Assembly (NCBI RefSeq): GCF_002355155.1
Contig: NZ_AP017369.1
Span: forward strand, 3,348,001 to 3,412,000
Direction of reading: 5' to 3'
DNA: 64,000 bases
Source of the DNA: Corynebacterium suranareeae
GTDB taxonomy: Bacteria > Actinomycetota > Actinomycetes > Mycobacteriales > Mycobacteriaceae
Shown: one piece after another, positions 8,920-17,600 of the stretch
Position numbering within the stretch: position 1 is the first letter of the stretch
How the letters are laid out: every line of letters begins with the position of its first letter
Made by a program: the position numbers and the translations under genes
Notes under the pieces: model-generated
Seen by the model: only the letters and a program-made list of their open reading frames with translations
Told to the model about the DNA's origin: nothing
Database searches by the model: none

Positions 8920-9840
8920 TTAGCTCCTTTCCAGCGCATATCTAGATCCAGCAACAAACTCTCGGAAATTGTCCACCGCAGGAGCAGGTCCCGCATTAAG
9001 TCGCCACACTAAACCCAACTCCCTATAAGCAGGTGGATTAAGTGGGCGTTGCACAATTCCAACTGTGGGTAGGTATGGATCATCCATCGGCACTACTCCA
9101 ACGCCTAGACCTGCGCTAACAAGGCCAGCGACGGTGGTTAGTTCCATGGATTCGAAAACCACGTTGGGTACAAATCCGGCCTTTTCAGCCAAGGCGTCCA
9201 TTAAAAGCCTCGTGCCAAATCCTGCGCGCATCGCCACAAAGGGTTCACCTGCCACTTCCGATAATGGGATTTCTCCGGAACCTGATGCCAGCCTGTGATC
9301 TGCCGGAACAGCCAGAGCAAGGCGTTGGCGCAAAAGTGGCGCCCACCCTAGAGAAGTTCCCACTTCCGCCGGTTTGGGACCAACTAATGCGAGGTCAGTT
9401 TCATCGGCTAACACTCGGTCGACCAAGAGCATTGCTGCTGCTTGGTGGAGTTGGAATTCCACATGGGGATGTTCAGTTCGGAACGTGCGGATTAGTTCTG
9501 GAACCATCCATGTGCCAAGGGAGTGCATGAAATCAAGGCGGATGGTTCCTTTTTCGGGATCCATGAGTCGTTTGATTTCAGTGGCGGCAGAGTCAAATTC
9601 CGCGACAATTGCACTAGCGTGGGCGAGAAATGCGCGACCTCGTTGATTGAGGACGAGTTTTCGGCCGGCGCGGTCAAAAAGTGGGGTGCCCGCGTGTTTT
9701 TCTACACGTCCGATCCTTCTGGACAGTGTGGGCTGGGGGATGCCTAAACGGTCAGCGGTTTCGGTGAGGTGGCCTGAGTTTGCGACTGATATGAAGCTGC
9801 GAACATCATCGATTCGCATTTCTCCGCCATCATTGTTCAT
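8920..9840 (-). CDS. LysR-family transcriptional regulator
   Basis: About 306 residues: an N-terminal winged helix-turn-helix (DVRSFISVANSGHLTETADRLGIPQPTLSRRI) followed by a LysR substrate-binding domain with a periplasmic-binding-protein fold. It lies back-to-back with an MFS permease gene, the usual arrangement in which a LysR protein controls its divergent neighbour in response to a substrate. Three in-frame starts are possible (GTG 9846, ATG 9840, ATG 9819); the last fits family length best but GGAGAA lies almost against it. The ligand is unknown. Confidence 0.85.
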   Translation of the reverse strand: MNNDGGEMRIDDVRSFISVANSGHLTETADRLGIPQPTLSRRIGRVEKHAGTPLFDRAGRKLVLNQRGRAFLAHASAIVAEFDSAATEIKRLMDPEKGTIRLDFMHSLGTWMVPELIRTFRTEHPHVEFQLHQAAAMLLVDRVLADETDLALVGPKPAEVGTSLGWAPLLRQRLALAVPADHRLASGSGEIPLSEVAGEPFVAMRAGFGTRLLMDALAEKAGFVPNVVFESMELTTVAGLVSAGLGVGVVPMDDPYLPTVGIVQRPLNPPAYRELGLVWRLNAGPAPAVDNFREFVAGSRYALERS

Positions 9841-9914
9841 GGTCACAGCCTACATGCATAGAATGAATCAAAAACAGCTATTTCTAACATTTTACTAATA
9901 TTGCCTGTTGGCGC

Positions 9915-11147
9915 ATGATGGTGCCCATGAGCCAAGCGATAGATACCAAGGTCACGGAATACCAGGGAATTGAGCGCGGAACACGGAATTACAAACGCGC
10001 TGTGTTCGCCATGTTGGCTGCCGGGTTGGCTGCGTTCAATGGTCTTTATTGCACTCAGGCTTTGTTGCCAACAATGACGGCAGAGTTAGGCATTACCCCT
10101 ACTCAATCTGCACTGACCGTATCCGCTACTACCGGCATGCTCGCGGTGTGTATTGTTCCGGCGTCAATTCTTTCGGAGAAATTTGGCAGGGGCCGGGTTC
10201 TTATAACCTCGCTTTCTTTGGCCATTATTGTTGGTTTGATCTTGCCGTTGGTTCCTAATATCACTGCACTTATCCTGCTCAGAGGGCTGCAGGGAGTGCT
10301 GCTGGCTGGCACTCCGGCGGTGGCTATGACCTGGTTGTCTGAGGAGATCCATCCAAAAGATATTGGGCATGCGATGGGAATTTACATCGCTGGCAATACG
10401 GTCGGTGGATTAACTGGCCGCATGATCCCTGCAGGCCTGCTTGAGGTGACTCATTGGCAAAATGCATTGCTGGGCAGTTCTGTTGCCGCGTTGATTTTCG
10501 GCGCGATCATGGTGATGTTGCTTCCCAAGCAGCGGAAATTCCAACCGAAGAATATCAATGTGCGCCATGAGTTTTCAGCGATGACTGCGCATTGGCGTAA
10601 TCCTCGTTTGGCGTTGCTGTTTCTGACGGCGTTTCTCGGGATGGGCACATTTGTGTCGTTGTATAACTACTTAGGCTTTCGCATGATGGATCAGTTTGGT
10701 TTAAGTGAAGTCCTGGTTGGCGCGGTGTTCATCATGTATTTGGCTGGTACGTGGAGTTCTACTCAGGCAGGTGCGTTGAGGGAGAAGATCGGCAATGGAC
10801 CAACGGTTATTTTCCTAAGCCTGACGATGATCGCCTCAATGGCCATGATGGGCATTAACAATTTGTGGATCACGCTTGTTGCCCTTTTTGTGTTCACGGC
10901 AGCGTTTTTTGCTTTGCATTCCAGTGCGTCGGGGTGGATTGGGATTATTGCAACGCATGATCGTGCGGAAGCCTCCAGCATGTACTTATTTTGTTATTAC
11001 GTTGGGTCCTCGGTGGTCGGTTGGGGTTCGGGATTTGTGTTCACCCATTTGCCGTGGATTGCGTTCATTGGCTGGCTAGTCCTGCTCCTGTGCGGAGTCT
11101 TAGGCATTTCCATCACCCTGGCCAAACTAGCCCACAAGGTGAATTAA
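9915..11147 (+). CDS. MFS permease (YnfM-like drug/metabolite efflux type)
   Basis: About 410 residues with 12 predicted membrane helices. The early LYCTQALLPTMTAELGITPTQ and the signature around SEKFGRGRV resemble the YnfM/AraJ branch of major facilitators, mostly exporters of sugars, arabinose-like compounds or drugs. A start at ATG 9927 (MSQAIDTK) is also possible; no clear ribosome-binding site precedes either, and a TACTAATAT box lies just upstream. It is divergent from the LysR gene, which probably regulates it. Substrate unknown. Confidence 0.8.
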   Translation: MMVPMSQAIDTKVTEYQGIERGTRNYKRAVFAMLAAGLAAFNGLYCTQALLPTMTAELGITPTQSALTVSATTGMLAVCIVPASILSEKFGRGRVLITSLSLAIIVGLILPLVPNITALILLRGLQGVLLAGTPAVAMTWLSEEIHPKDIGHAMGIYIAGNTVGGLTGRMIPAGLLEVTHWQNALLGSSVAALIFGAIMVMLLPKQRKFQPKNINVRHEFSAMTAHWRNPRLALLFLTAFLGMGTFVSLYNYLGFRMMDQFGLSEVLVGAVFIMYLAGTWSSTQAGALREKIGNGPTVIFLSLTMIASMAMMGINNLWITLVALFVFTAAFFALHSSASGWIGIIATHDRAEASSMYLFCYYVGSSVVGWGSGFVFTHLPWIAFIGWLVLLLCGVLGISITLAKLAHKVN

Positions 11148-11189
11148 TACGAATTTGTCCGTGTTTAAATCGGCGTTATTGTTGTTGCT

Positions 11190-12809
11190 ATGAGCAACGA
11201 TTCCACCTGGAGCAGTCGCACCTGGCACAGAAAAGCAAGCAGACCAGTATCTATTTGGTTGATAGTTTTAGTTGTCGCCGGTTTAATCCATCCGCTGCTT
11301 CCGGAATATCGTTGGGTGCTTATTCACCTTTTCACCCTCGGCGCCATCACAAACTCCATTGTTGTGTGGTCGCAGCATTTCACGGAAAAGTTCCTGCACT
11401 TAAAACTCGATGATTCAAAACGCCCTGCGCAGTTGATGAAGATTCGGTTGCTGAATGTGGGAATCATCGTCACGATCATTGGCCAGATGGTGGATCAGTG
11501 GATTGTTACGAGTGTGGGCGCGACGTTCGTGGGGCTTGCGCTGGCCTGGCACGCGGGTAGTTTGGCCGCGCAATTTCGCAGCGCGAAGCATGGCCAGCCG
11601 TTTGCTTCTGCAGTTGTGGCGTATGTTGCCAGCGCGTGCTGTTTGCCGTTCGGCGCTTTTGCGGGTGCGCTTTTATCCAAGGAGCTGTCGGGAAATCTGC
11701 AGGAGCGCGTGCTGCTTACCCACTCGGTGATTAACTTTTTGGGTTTTGTGGGGTTCGCCGCGCTGGGTTCCTTGTCTGTGCTTTTCGCTGCGATTTGGCG
11801 CACCAAAATCCGCCGCAATTTCACTCCCTGGTCAGTAGGCATCATGGCGATCGCCTTGCCGATCATCGTCGCAGGCATCCTGCTCGACAACGGTTATGTC
11901 ACCGCCGCAGGCCTGGCCGCCTACGCGGCAGCATGGTTGCTGTGCATGGCGGGGTGGGGGAAGGCGTCGATAAGCAATTTAAGCTTTTCGACGTCTACCT
12001 CCTCCACCGCACCCCTTTGGCTCGTGGGCACCTTGGCGTGGCTGGCGGTGCAGGCCGTGATTCATAATGGCGAGCTTTACCATGTGGAAGTTCCAACAAT
12101 TGCGCTGGTCATCGGCTTTGGCGCGCAGCTTTTAATTGGTGTGATGAGCTATCTGCTGCCGTCAACGATGGGTGGCGGCGCGAGCGCGGTGCGAACCGGA
12201 ACGCATATTTTGAACACTGCGGGGCTGTTTAGATGGACGCTGCTCAATGGCGGACTGGCGATTTGGCTGCTTACCGACAACTCCTGGCTCCGCGTAATTG
12301 TGTCACTGCTCAGCATCGGTGCGCTGGCAATTTTTGTCATTTTGCTTCCCAAAGCCGTGCGGGCGCAGCGCGGTGTCATTACCAAAACGCGTGAACCCAT
12401 CACCCCGCCGGAGGGACCTCGCCTTAATCAAATCACCGCCGGAATTTCAGTGCTTGCGCTTATTTTGGCAGCCTTCGGTGGGCTCAACCCAGGTGTAGCG
12501 CCGGTTGCATCCACTAATTCCGATGTCTATCCCGTGACCATTACCGCAGGTGATATGGTATTTATCCCCGATGTCATCGAAGTTCCAGCCGGTAAATCCT
12601 TAGAAGTCACGATGATCAACGAAGACGACATGGTCCACGATCTGAAATTTGCCAACGGCGTGCAAACCGGCAGGGTCGCGCCAGGAGATGAAATCACCGT
12701 CACCGTCGGCGACATTTCCGAAGACATGGAAGGCTGGTGCACCATCGCAGGCCACCACGCACAAGGAATGGACCTAGAGGTAAAGGTGCCGGCTCCGACT
12801 CAGCCATGA
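11190..12809 (+). CDS. Polytopic membrane protein with C-terminal cupredoxin domain
   Basis: 539 residues. The first ~430 form about 12 hydrophobic helices, including a conserved-looking HLFTLGAITNSIVVWSQHF segment that recalls NnrS/haem-copper-oxidase-like membrane proteins. Residues ~445-539 form a cupredoxin. Type 1 copper ligands can be placed at His483, Cys517, His522 and Met527, in the spacing C-x4-H-x4-M seen in blue-copper nitrite-reductase-like domains. One cupredoxin domain is present; a multicopper oxidase or nitrite reductase would need two or three, so an electron-transfer or copper-handling role is more likely. No clear Shine-Dalgarno site precedes ATG 11190. Confidence 0.75.
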   Translation: MSNDSTWSSRTWHRKASRPVSIWLIVLVVAGLIHPLLPEYRWVLIHLFTLGAITNSIVVWSQHFTEKFLHLKLDDSKRPAQLMKIRLLNVGIIVTIIGQMVDQWIVTSVGATFVGLALAWHAGSLAAQFRSAKHGQPFASAVVAYVASACCLPFGAFAGALLSKELSGNLQERVLLTHSVINFLGFVGFAALGSLSVLFAAIWRTKIRRNFTPWSVGIMAIALPIIVAGILLDNGYVTAAGLAAYAAAWLLCMAGWGKASISNLSFSTSTSSTAPLWLVGTLAWLAVQAVIHNGELYHVEVPTIALVIGFGAQLLIGVMSYLLPSTMGGGASAVRTGTHILNTAGLFRWTLLNGGLAIWLLTDNSWLRVIVSLLSIGALAIFVILLPKAVRAQRGVITKTREPITPPEGPRLNQITAGISVLALILAAFGGLNPGVAPVASTNSDVYPVTITAGDMVFIPDVIEVPAGKSLEVTMINEDDMVHDLKFANGVQTGRVAPGDEITVTVGDISEDMEGWCTIAGHHAQGMDLEVKVPAPTQP

Positions 12810-12821
12810 CCGTCCCAGGTG

Positions 12822-12937
12822 ACCAAAACTTTCACAAAAGCTCCTCGGTTTGGTCACCAGTGCAAATTCTAAAGACTACAAACCAGCGTGGAAGACCAAA
12901 AACGGCTCGAGAAAATCCTGTCTTGGTCACCAGTGCC
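12822..12937. repeat. Pair of short GACCAAA/TTTGGTC hairpins with a direct repeat
   Basis: GGTGACCAAA is paired with TTTGGTCACC in the first hairpin, and GACCAA with TTGGTC in the second. TTGGTCACCAGTGC occurs twice as a direct repeat. The ends resemble those of the 58-bp family but the units are shorter (~33-36 bp). The gap 12810-13263 has no supportable gene. Confidence 0.5.
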
Positions 12938-13030
12938 ACTTGAGGTGAAGGTTTTTAACCAACGTTGTTTATTCGCCATTTAAGCGACTCAATTTCCCGA
13001 ATGAGTATTTGTATCAATTAGTGACCAAAA

Positions 13031-13233
13031 GGCTCTTAAAAGCGATTCTAGGAGGGCACTTTTTAGGAGCCCTTTGTCCAGATTTTGAGCAATGCGCACT
13101 GAGACCAAACACCGGTGCCAAGAATCTCGAAAAATCCAAATTGTTGGCACATATGTTTGGTTAAGCTCTTCCCGAACCGGACTGGCGTGACAAAAATTCT
13201 TAAAACCCGAGAATCTTGGCACGCCAGTTTGGT
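13031..13233. repeat. 58-bp palindrome element, tandem pair with flanking module (locus 1)
   Basis: Unit 1 is 13104-13161 and unit 2 is 13176-13233, each exactly 58 bp and separated by 14 bp. Each begins ACC(A/G)(A/G)AC and ends GTTTGGT, with inner arms GTGCCAA/TTGGCAC (unit 1). A left module (13031-13103) beginning GGCTCTTAAAAGCG and containing GCACTTTTT is shared with the other loci. Confidence 0.8.
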
Positions 13234-13263
13234 CTCTAAGAATCGACCCACCCGATCCCGATA

Positions 13264-14784
13264 TCAAGCACCCAAAACTGGAGCAGAACGCGCACCTTTT
13301 CGAAGCCAATGGCGCACAGCGGCGGTAGCCCTGCAATCATCGCCGTTGTAACTGAGTAATTGAGCACGAGCAGCCTCGGCTTCTGGTTCGGGGGCAGTGG
13401 AGGCAATCAGATAGGCGTGCAGGCTGTCTTCACCTGCGAAATCTTCTTCCTCCCAGTGGAATCCAGCTGCGGGAGCTAGTTGTTTTAGTCCTAAACCACC
13501 GGGGCCAACCAGTTGGGATCGGGCTACGGCAAACATGTCATTCCACTGGTCAGAGCTGATAAAGCCGCGGATTTCCTGTTCGCTGGGAACACCTTTGACC
13601 TTACCGTAGAACCTGCGGGCGGTAGAGAGCATCCAGTGGTTTTCACCGTTGCTGGCATAGCAGTACACACCAAAGGTTTGTCCCTGTTGGCGGGCTTTGT
13701 CCCGGCGCGCTTTAAGCCAGGACCAGAATTGGGCGAAGTTTTCGCCTTCCGCCTCGCTGCCTAGATCAGACCAAATGACAAAAGGTATGTAGGTTTTGCC
13801 GTCCCAGGCTCCCCACAAGTAGGCACCTAGGTCGAGGTAGGCTTCTACGTCGACGTCGATTTCTACGTCGAAACGCGGGGCGGTGGTGTGCTCGGTGCGG
13901 CGAAGGACGGGGATGTCGTCTCGCCAGGCTGCGGCGATGTGGGAGATTTCGCCTAAGTTTGCCTCAATGAGCGCCGTGGTGGTGTGGATGCCTTTTTCGC
14001 GGTAGGTATCAGCGCGGTCGCCGGATAAGAAGAGGCTGATATCGTCGGCTGCTTTAAGTTCGGGTTCGCATTTGGGCCAGAATCTGCAGGTTGAGCATTC
14101 TTTCACTCGCCTGGGTGCAGAAGGGGTTGGGGTGAGCAAAGCGCGGTGTGCGGCTGGGGCGTAACGGGTGACATCAACAAGGTAAGCCCAATCGCGGTCT
14201 TGTCCCACAACAGCACCGAAGGACGATACGGGGGCAACTCCGGCTTCTTCAAGCCCCATCATCGCCAACGTGAGCCGGTAACCGTCGATGGTGTGGTGGC
14301 GTAATGTTGCCTTAACCTCCAAAGGTTGCCCCACGCCAAGACGGGAAACAGCGATCCCCTTCATTGTTTTATGTGGATCTGGGCGGGCCACCCGGTGGTT
14401 GCTCACCATCACTGGCATATAGGTGCCGTCAGGGTTGCGGACCAAAATATCGGCGATGACTTCCCATGGCACGCCATCCAAGGTGCCGCTAAACACTGCG
14501 CCGGTGATTAAAGTTTCGCCGGCTGCGATGGCTTCGAGGGTGTCAAACTCCGCTAATTCGGCTTCATTATCCAGATCAACCCTGGTGAAGTTATTCCGTC
14601 CCCGCTTTTTGGGTTGCTGCGGAAGTCTGTCCAAAACCTCCATCAAGCCCACTTCACGGCGGGCTCTGCGTTGCATCGTTGCAGGTAAAGGTGCGATTTC
14701 TGGGAAACGTATGCGTTGGACCTGACGGTACCTACATCCCACCAGATCACTTGGTGTTATCCGCTCTGACTGCATTCTTCCCAC
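13264..14784 (-). CDS. RecB-like nuclease (TM0106-type), C-terminal RNase H-like domain
   Basis: 506 residues. EVIADILVRNPDGTYMPVMV resembles the D-x(n)-(V/I)xx core of PD-(D/E)XK nucleases. CSTCRFWPKC, with an early LVGCRYRQ, gives a four-cysteine pattern like the Fe-S clusters of Cas4/AddB-type nucleases. A second conserved block from ~residue 300 ends in YNGDDCRAT, typical of the exonuclease-like domain of TM0106 proteins. Many homologues continue into a helicase; this one stops, so it is a stand-alone form. Start is ATG 14784 or ATG 14775. A role in DNA processing is inferred from the family. Confidence 0.7.
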   Translation of the reverse strand: MGRMQSERITPSDLVGCRYRQVQRIRFPEIAPLPATMQRRARREVGLMEVLDRLPQQPKKRGRNNFTRVDLDNEAELAEFDTLEAIAAGETLITGAVFSGTLDGVPWEVIADILVRNPDGTYMPVMVSNHRVARPDPHKTMKGIAVSRLGVGQPLEVKATLRHHTIDGYRLTLAMMGLEEAGVAPVSSFGAVVGQDRDWAYLVDVTRYAPAAHRALLTPTPSAPRRVKECSTCRFWPKCEPELKAADDISLFLSGDRADTYREKGIHTTTALIEANLGEISHIAAAWRDDIPVLRRTEHTTAPRFDVEIDVDVEAYLDLGAYLWGAWDGKTYIPFVIWSDLGSEAEGENFAQFWSWLKARRDKARQQGQTFGVYCYASNGENHWMLSTARRFYGKVKGVPSEQEIRGFISSDQWNDMFAVARSQLVGPGGLGLKQLAPAAGFHWEEEDFAGEDSLHAYLIASTAPEPEAEAARAQLLSYNGDDCRATAAVRHWLRKGARSAPVLGA

Positions 14785-14870
14785 AATGACATGAGCTTAT
14801 TGCAATATCGTGGGTAAAGTTGAATCGAGAAGTCGAGAAATAACCGACCGATGAAAGAGTTGAGGCATTA

Positions 14871-15506
14871 ATGGGCATCTTCGAAGCTATTCGATCCGCA
14901 CGCGCGAAGACCAAAGCTGAGATCAAAGCAGCCGAGGCGAAGGTAAAAACCGAGGCGAAAAACAAAGCAAAACTAGATCTCAAGCGTGAGAAACTTCTTG
15001 TTCAGCAGGAAAAGAATCTGCTGAAGGCTGAAGACAAAGGCTTAAAGAAGCGCAATAAGCATGAGCTGAAAATGGCGAAGAATATCCTTGAGCAAAAACG
15101 CCAAGGTCGCCTGAATAAAGACAAGGTGAAGCGTTGGGCGGGCACCGCTCGGGTTCTCACACCGTTGCTGTTGCCTATTATTTATCGCCTCTCCACCGAA
15201 GCACGCGACCAGGTGGTTAAAAGCCGTGCACGTCGTGCTGGTGTGACCGCTGAGCAGCTTAGCCAGTTTGCAGGTCATGCAGCAGCGTTGAAGGCTCGTA
15301 TTCAAGGCGTGCGCGACACCGCGAAGAATTCAGGACTGCCCAGTGGATTTGTTCGCGATGTTGAAGAGCGCCTCGATGAGCTAGAGGCCGCTGCCAACAA
15401 CTCTGAGTTCATGTCCCCTCAGCAGCGCCATCGTGCGCACCAGTCCATCGATCGTGATCTGAACCAAGTATCGGATCAGATTCAGGATCGACTGTTGGAT
15501 AAGTAG
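14871..15506 (+). CDS. DUF6474-like coiled-coil protein
   Basis: 211 residues, very rich in Lys, Ala and Glu over the first ~90 (a long charged helix or coiled coil), then one hydrophobic stretch (LTPLLLPIIYRL, ~101-112) and a second helical half. The pattern matches the actinobacterial DUF6474 proteins, of unknown function. It is divergent from the RecB-like nuclease gene across 86 bp and convergent with hrrA. No signal peptide is evident; peripheral membrane association is possible. Confidence 0.65.
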   Translation: MGIFEAIRSARAKTKAEIKAAEAKVKTEAKNKAKLDLKREKLLVQQEKNLLKAEDKGLKKRNKHELKMAKNILEQKRQGRLNKDKVKRWAGTARVLTPLLLPIIYRLSTEARDQVVKSRARRAGVTAEQLSQFAGHAAALKARIQGVRDTAKNSGLPSGFVRDVEERLDELEAAANNSEFMSPQQRHRAHQSIDRDLNQVSDQIQDRLLDK

Positions 15507-15530
15507 AGGGGAGCGTCGAAAAGCAGCTTC

Positions 15531-16169
15531 CTAGAGCAAGCCCTGCTCGCGGGCGGCTGCAACGGCCGAGGTGCGCGAACGTACGCCGAGTTTGTCGTAG
15601 ATGTGCACGAGGTGGGACTTCACCGTGGCCTCCGACAGGAAGAGGATGCGCCCGATATCGCGGTTGGAAGAACCACCCGCCACCAGCTTAAGAACTTCCA
15701 GCTCACGGGGGGTAAGCGAAGTCTTGGGGGTGCGCACGCGGGTCATCAAACGGTTAGCAACCATCGGCGACAACGTGGAATCGCCTTCCGCCGCAGAGCG
15801 CACCGCTGCCAACAATTCACTTGGAGGGGCATCTTTCAGCAGGTAGCCCAAAGCGCCAGCTTCAATTGCTCCAAGAATGTCGGCGTCGGTGTCATAGTTG
15901 GTCACAACCAGCACTTTCGGCGGGTTTTCAATGGTGCGTTTAATCGCTGCTGTTGCATCCGCGCCAGTAGAAACCTGAGTTCCCTGAACACCAGGCCCAA
16001 AACGCAAGTCCATCAAAATGACATCAATGCCACCTGCTTGGGCAGCCTGCACCGCGCCTTCTGCAGTGGAAACTTCACCCACAACCTCAATGTCCTCGGC
16101 GCTTTCCAGCACAGCACGAAGCCCGAGCCTCACAATTTCGTGGTCATCAGCAAGCAGCACGCGAATCAT
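15531..16169 (-). CDS. hrrA: Haem-responsive response regulator HrrA
   Basis: 212 residues: a receiver domain (1-125) with the phospho-acceptor at Asp54 in ILMDLRF, and a LuxR/NarL-type helix-turn-helix at ~150-205 (LTPRELEVLKLVAGGSSNRDIG). The sequence matches what I know of HrrA, which activates haem oxygenase and respiratory-chain genes and represses haem biosynthesis genes when haem is plentiful. Start ATG 16169 gives MIRVLLADDH, the usual receiver start. The partner kinase gene lies 120 bp upstream, so hrrA may also have its own promoter, where a DtxR-like box is visible. Confidence 0.93.
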   Translation of the reverse strand: MIRVLLADDHEIVRLGLRAVLESAEDIEVVGEVSTAEGAVQAAQAGGIDVILMDLRFGPGVQGTQVSTGADATAAIKRTIENPPKVLVVTNYDTDADILGAIEAGALGYLLKDAPPSELLAAVRSAAEGDSTLSPMVANRLMTRVRTPKTSLTPRELEVLKLVAGGSSNRDIGRILFLSEATVKSHLVHIYDKLGVRSRTSAVAAAREQGLL

Positions 16170-16255
16170 TGTTTGAACTTGGTCCTTCCCAATGGCGCAT
16201 AGGGTTTTTAAGGGCACGCGCCTTCAAGAGTATCGATGGGTAGATTAATTGTATT

Positions 16256-16274
16256 TTAGTGTAGCCTTACTCGC
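16256..16274 (-). promoter_or_regulatory. Degenerate DtxR-box-like site upstream of hrrA
   Basis: TTAGTGTAGCCTTACTCGC matches 12 of 19 positions of the DtxR consensus TTAGGTTAGSCTAACCTAA, including the AGCCT core. It lies in the hrrS-hrrA gap. DtxR control of hrrA is known in C. glutamicum as I recall; this exact site is my assignment. Confidence 0.45.
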
Positions 16275-16289
16275 CTTAAGTTGGAGAAA

Positions 16290-17600
16290 TCAGTTGTCCA
16301 GTTCGGCCGAAAATTCGCCGTGTCCTGATGTTGGAGAACCTACCTCTGGATCAGTCGGCGGCTCCACCGGCAACGCCGCAGAAACCGCAGTACCCTGCCC
16401 ATATGCAGATTCCACTATAACTTCACCATGCAACTCCACTGCTCGCTGATGCAACGCGCTAAGCCCAATGTGGCCAAGCCCGGCGGGGGTACTAGAAATT
16501 TCCGACGGCTCAAACCCAACGCCATCATCAACCACATCTAATCGAACTTCAGTGTCCTCATAAGTCAGGGTCACATGGCAGTTTTTCGCCTCAGAGTGCT
16601 TGGCCACATTCCCAATAGCGCCTTGGGCAATGCGCAACAATGTTGCTTCAGTTTTCATGGGCAATTGACGAACCTCACCATCAACAGAAATTACAAAATT
16701 AATCCCCAACAACGGTTCAGTGACGCGGTGAAGCGCACCTTCCAACGACGTCTTAGACAGCGCCGCCGGCTGCAACGCCGCAATCATCGCACGCGCCTCA
16801 CTGAGATTATCTGAAGCCGTCTGCCTGGCAAGACGCATCTTTTTTACAATCGCGTCCTTAGATTTCTCCTCCATCTCCGCCGCCAGGATTTCCTGTTCAG
16901 AAACATGCAACAACATTTGAATCGAGGACAAGCCCTGCGCCACCGTGTCGTGGATTTCATGAGCAATGCGTTGACGTTCCTCCGCAATACCTGCGTTTCT
17001 TTCCGTCACCGCCAACTGAGATCTGGTCTCAATCAACTGATCAATCAATTGCTGCTTCTCATTATTAACGCGCCATAACGTCCGGAACGCATAATCAATG
17101 GCCACGGTAACAATCGCGGATACCAGTGGGCCCATCACGCCACCAAACGTCAACCCCACCGAATACTGGCTCGCCACCGCAACCGCCGTGGCACCAACAA
17201 CCGCGATAATACCCCGCACATCGGGCATCACCTGCAGATATAAGAAAAACAGTGGGAAAAGCAAATAAATGGACACCGGCACGATCGGCACCATGACAAT
17301 CCACACCAACGACAGCGCAAACAACCACGCCAACTGCACGCCGTGGCTAAAATCAACTCGTTTAGTGGATCCATAAAAGTAGAAAAATCCCCACACAAAC
17401 AACAACACACACGACAGTGCAAACATCGGCAGCGTTAGGCGCGCCGAAGCCCCCAATCCCACCACCAGCAACGTTGCTGTCAAAATGTGAATACTATTGC
17501 GATAGCTCATCGCGCCCGGCTGATTGCCCCGCTTCACCAGCGTTTCAACATCGAGCTCATTGCGTCCTGACTCCGACACACGATCTAGGCTTGATTGCAT
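16290..17600 (-). CDS. hrrS: Haem-sensing histidine kinase HrrS
   Basis: 436 residues with six hydrophobic segments between ~36 and ~175, then a HisKA_3 dimerisation domain (ERQRIAHEIHDTVAQG) and a HATPase domain ending GLGHIGLSALHQRA. With the start at ATG 17600, the histidine of HDT is residue 217, the phosphorylation site reported for HrrS as I recall; this supports the start. The kinase senses haem at the membrane and phosphorylates HrrA. Its start codon overlaps that of the divergent lipoprotein gene within CATG at 17598-17601. No strong Shine-Dalgarno site is visible; ATG 17510 is an alternative start. Confidence 0.9.
   Translation of the reverse strand: MQSSLDRVSESGRNELDVETLVKRGNQPGAMSYRNSIHILTATLLVVGLGASARLTLPMFALSCVLLFVWGFFYFYGSTKRVDFSHGVQLAWLFALSLVWIVMVPIVPVSIYLLFPLFFLYLQVMPDVRGIIAVVGATAVAVASQYSVGLTFGGVMGPLVSAIVTVAIDYAFRTLWRVNNEKQQLIDQLIETRSQLAVTERNAGIAEERQRIAHEIHDTVAQGLSSIQMLLHVSEQEILAAEMEEKSKDAIVKKMRLARQTASDNLSEARAMIAALQPAALSKTSLEGALHRVTEPLLGINFVISVDGEVRQLPMKTEATLLRIAQGAIGNVAKHSEAKNCHVTLTYEDTEVRLDVVDDGVGFEPSEISSTPAGLGHIGLSALHQRAVELHGEVIVESAYGQGTAVSAALPVEPPTDPEVGSPTSGHGEFSAELDN

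Noticed and set aside
12822..12937. Adding the short GACCAAA hairpins to the 58-bp family
   Set aside because: They are 33-36 bp, lack the inner stem and the flanking module; listed as a separate short type.
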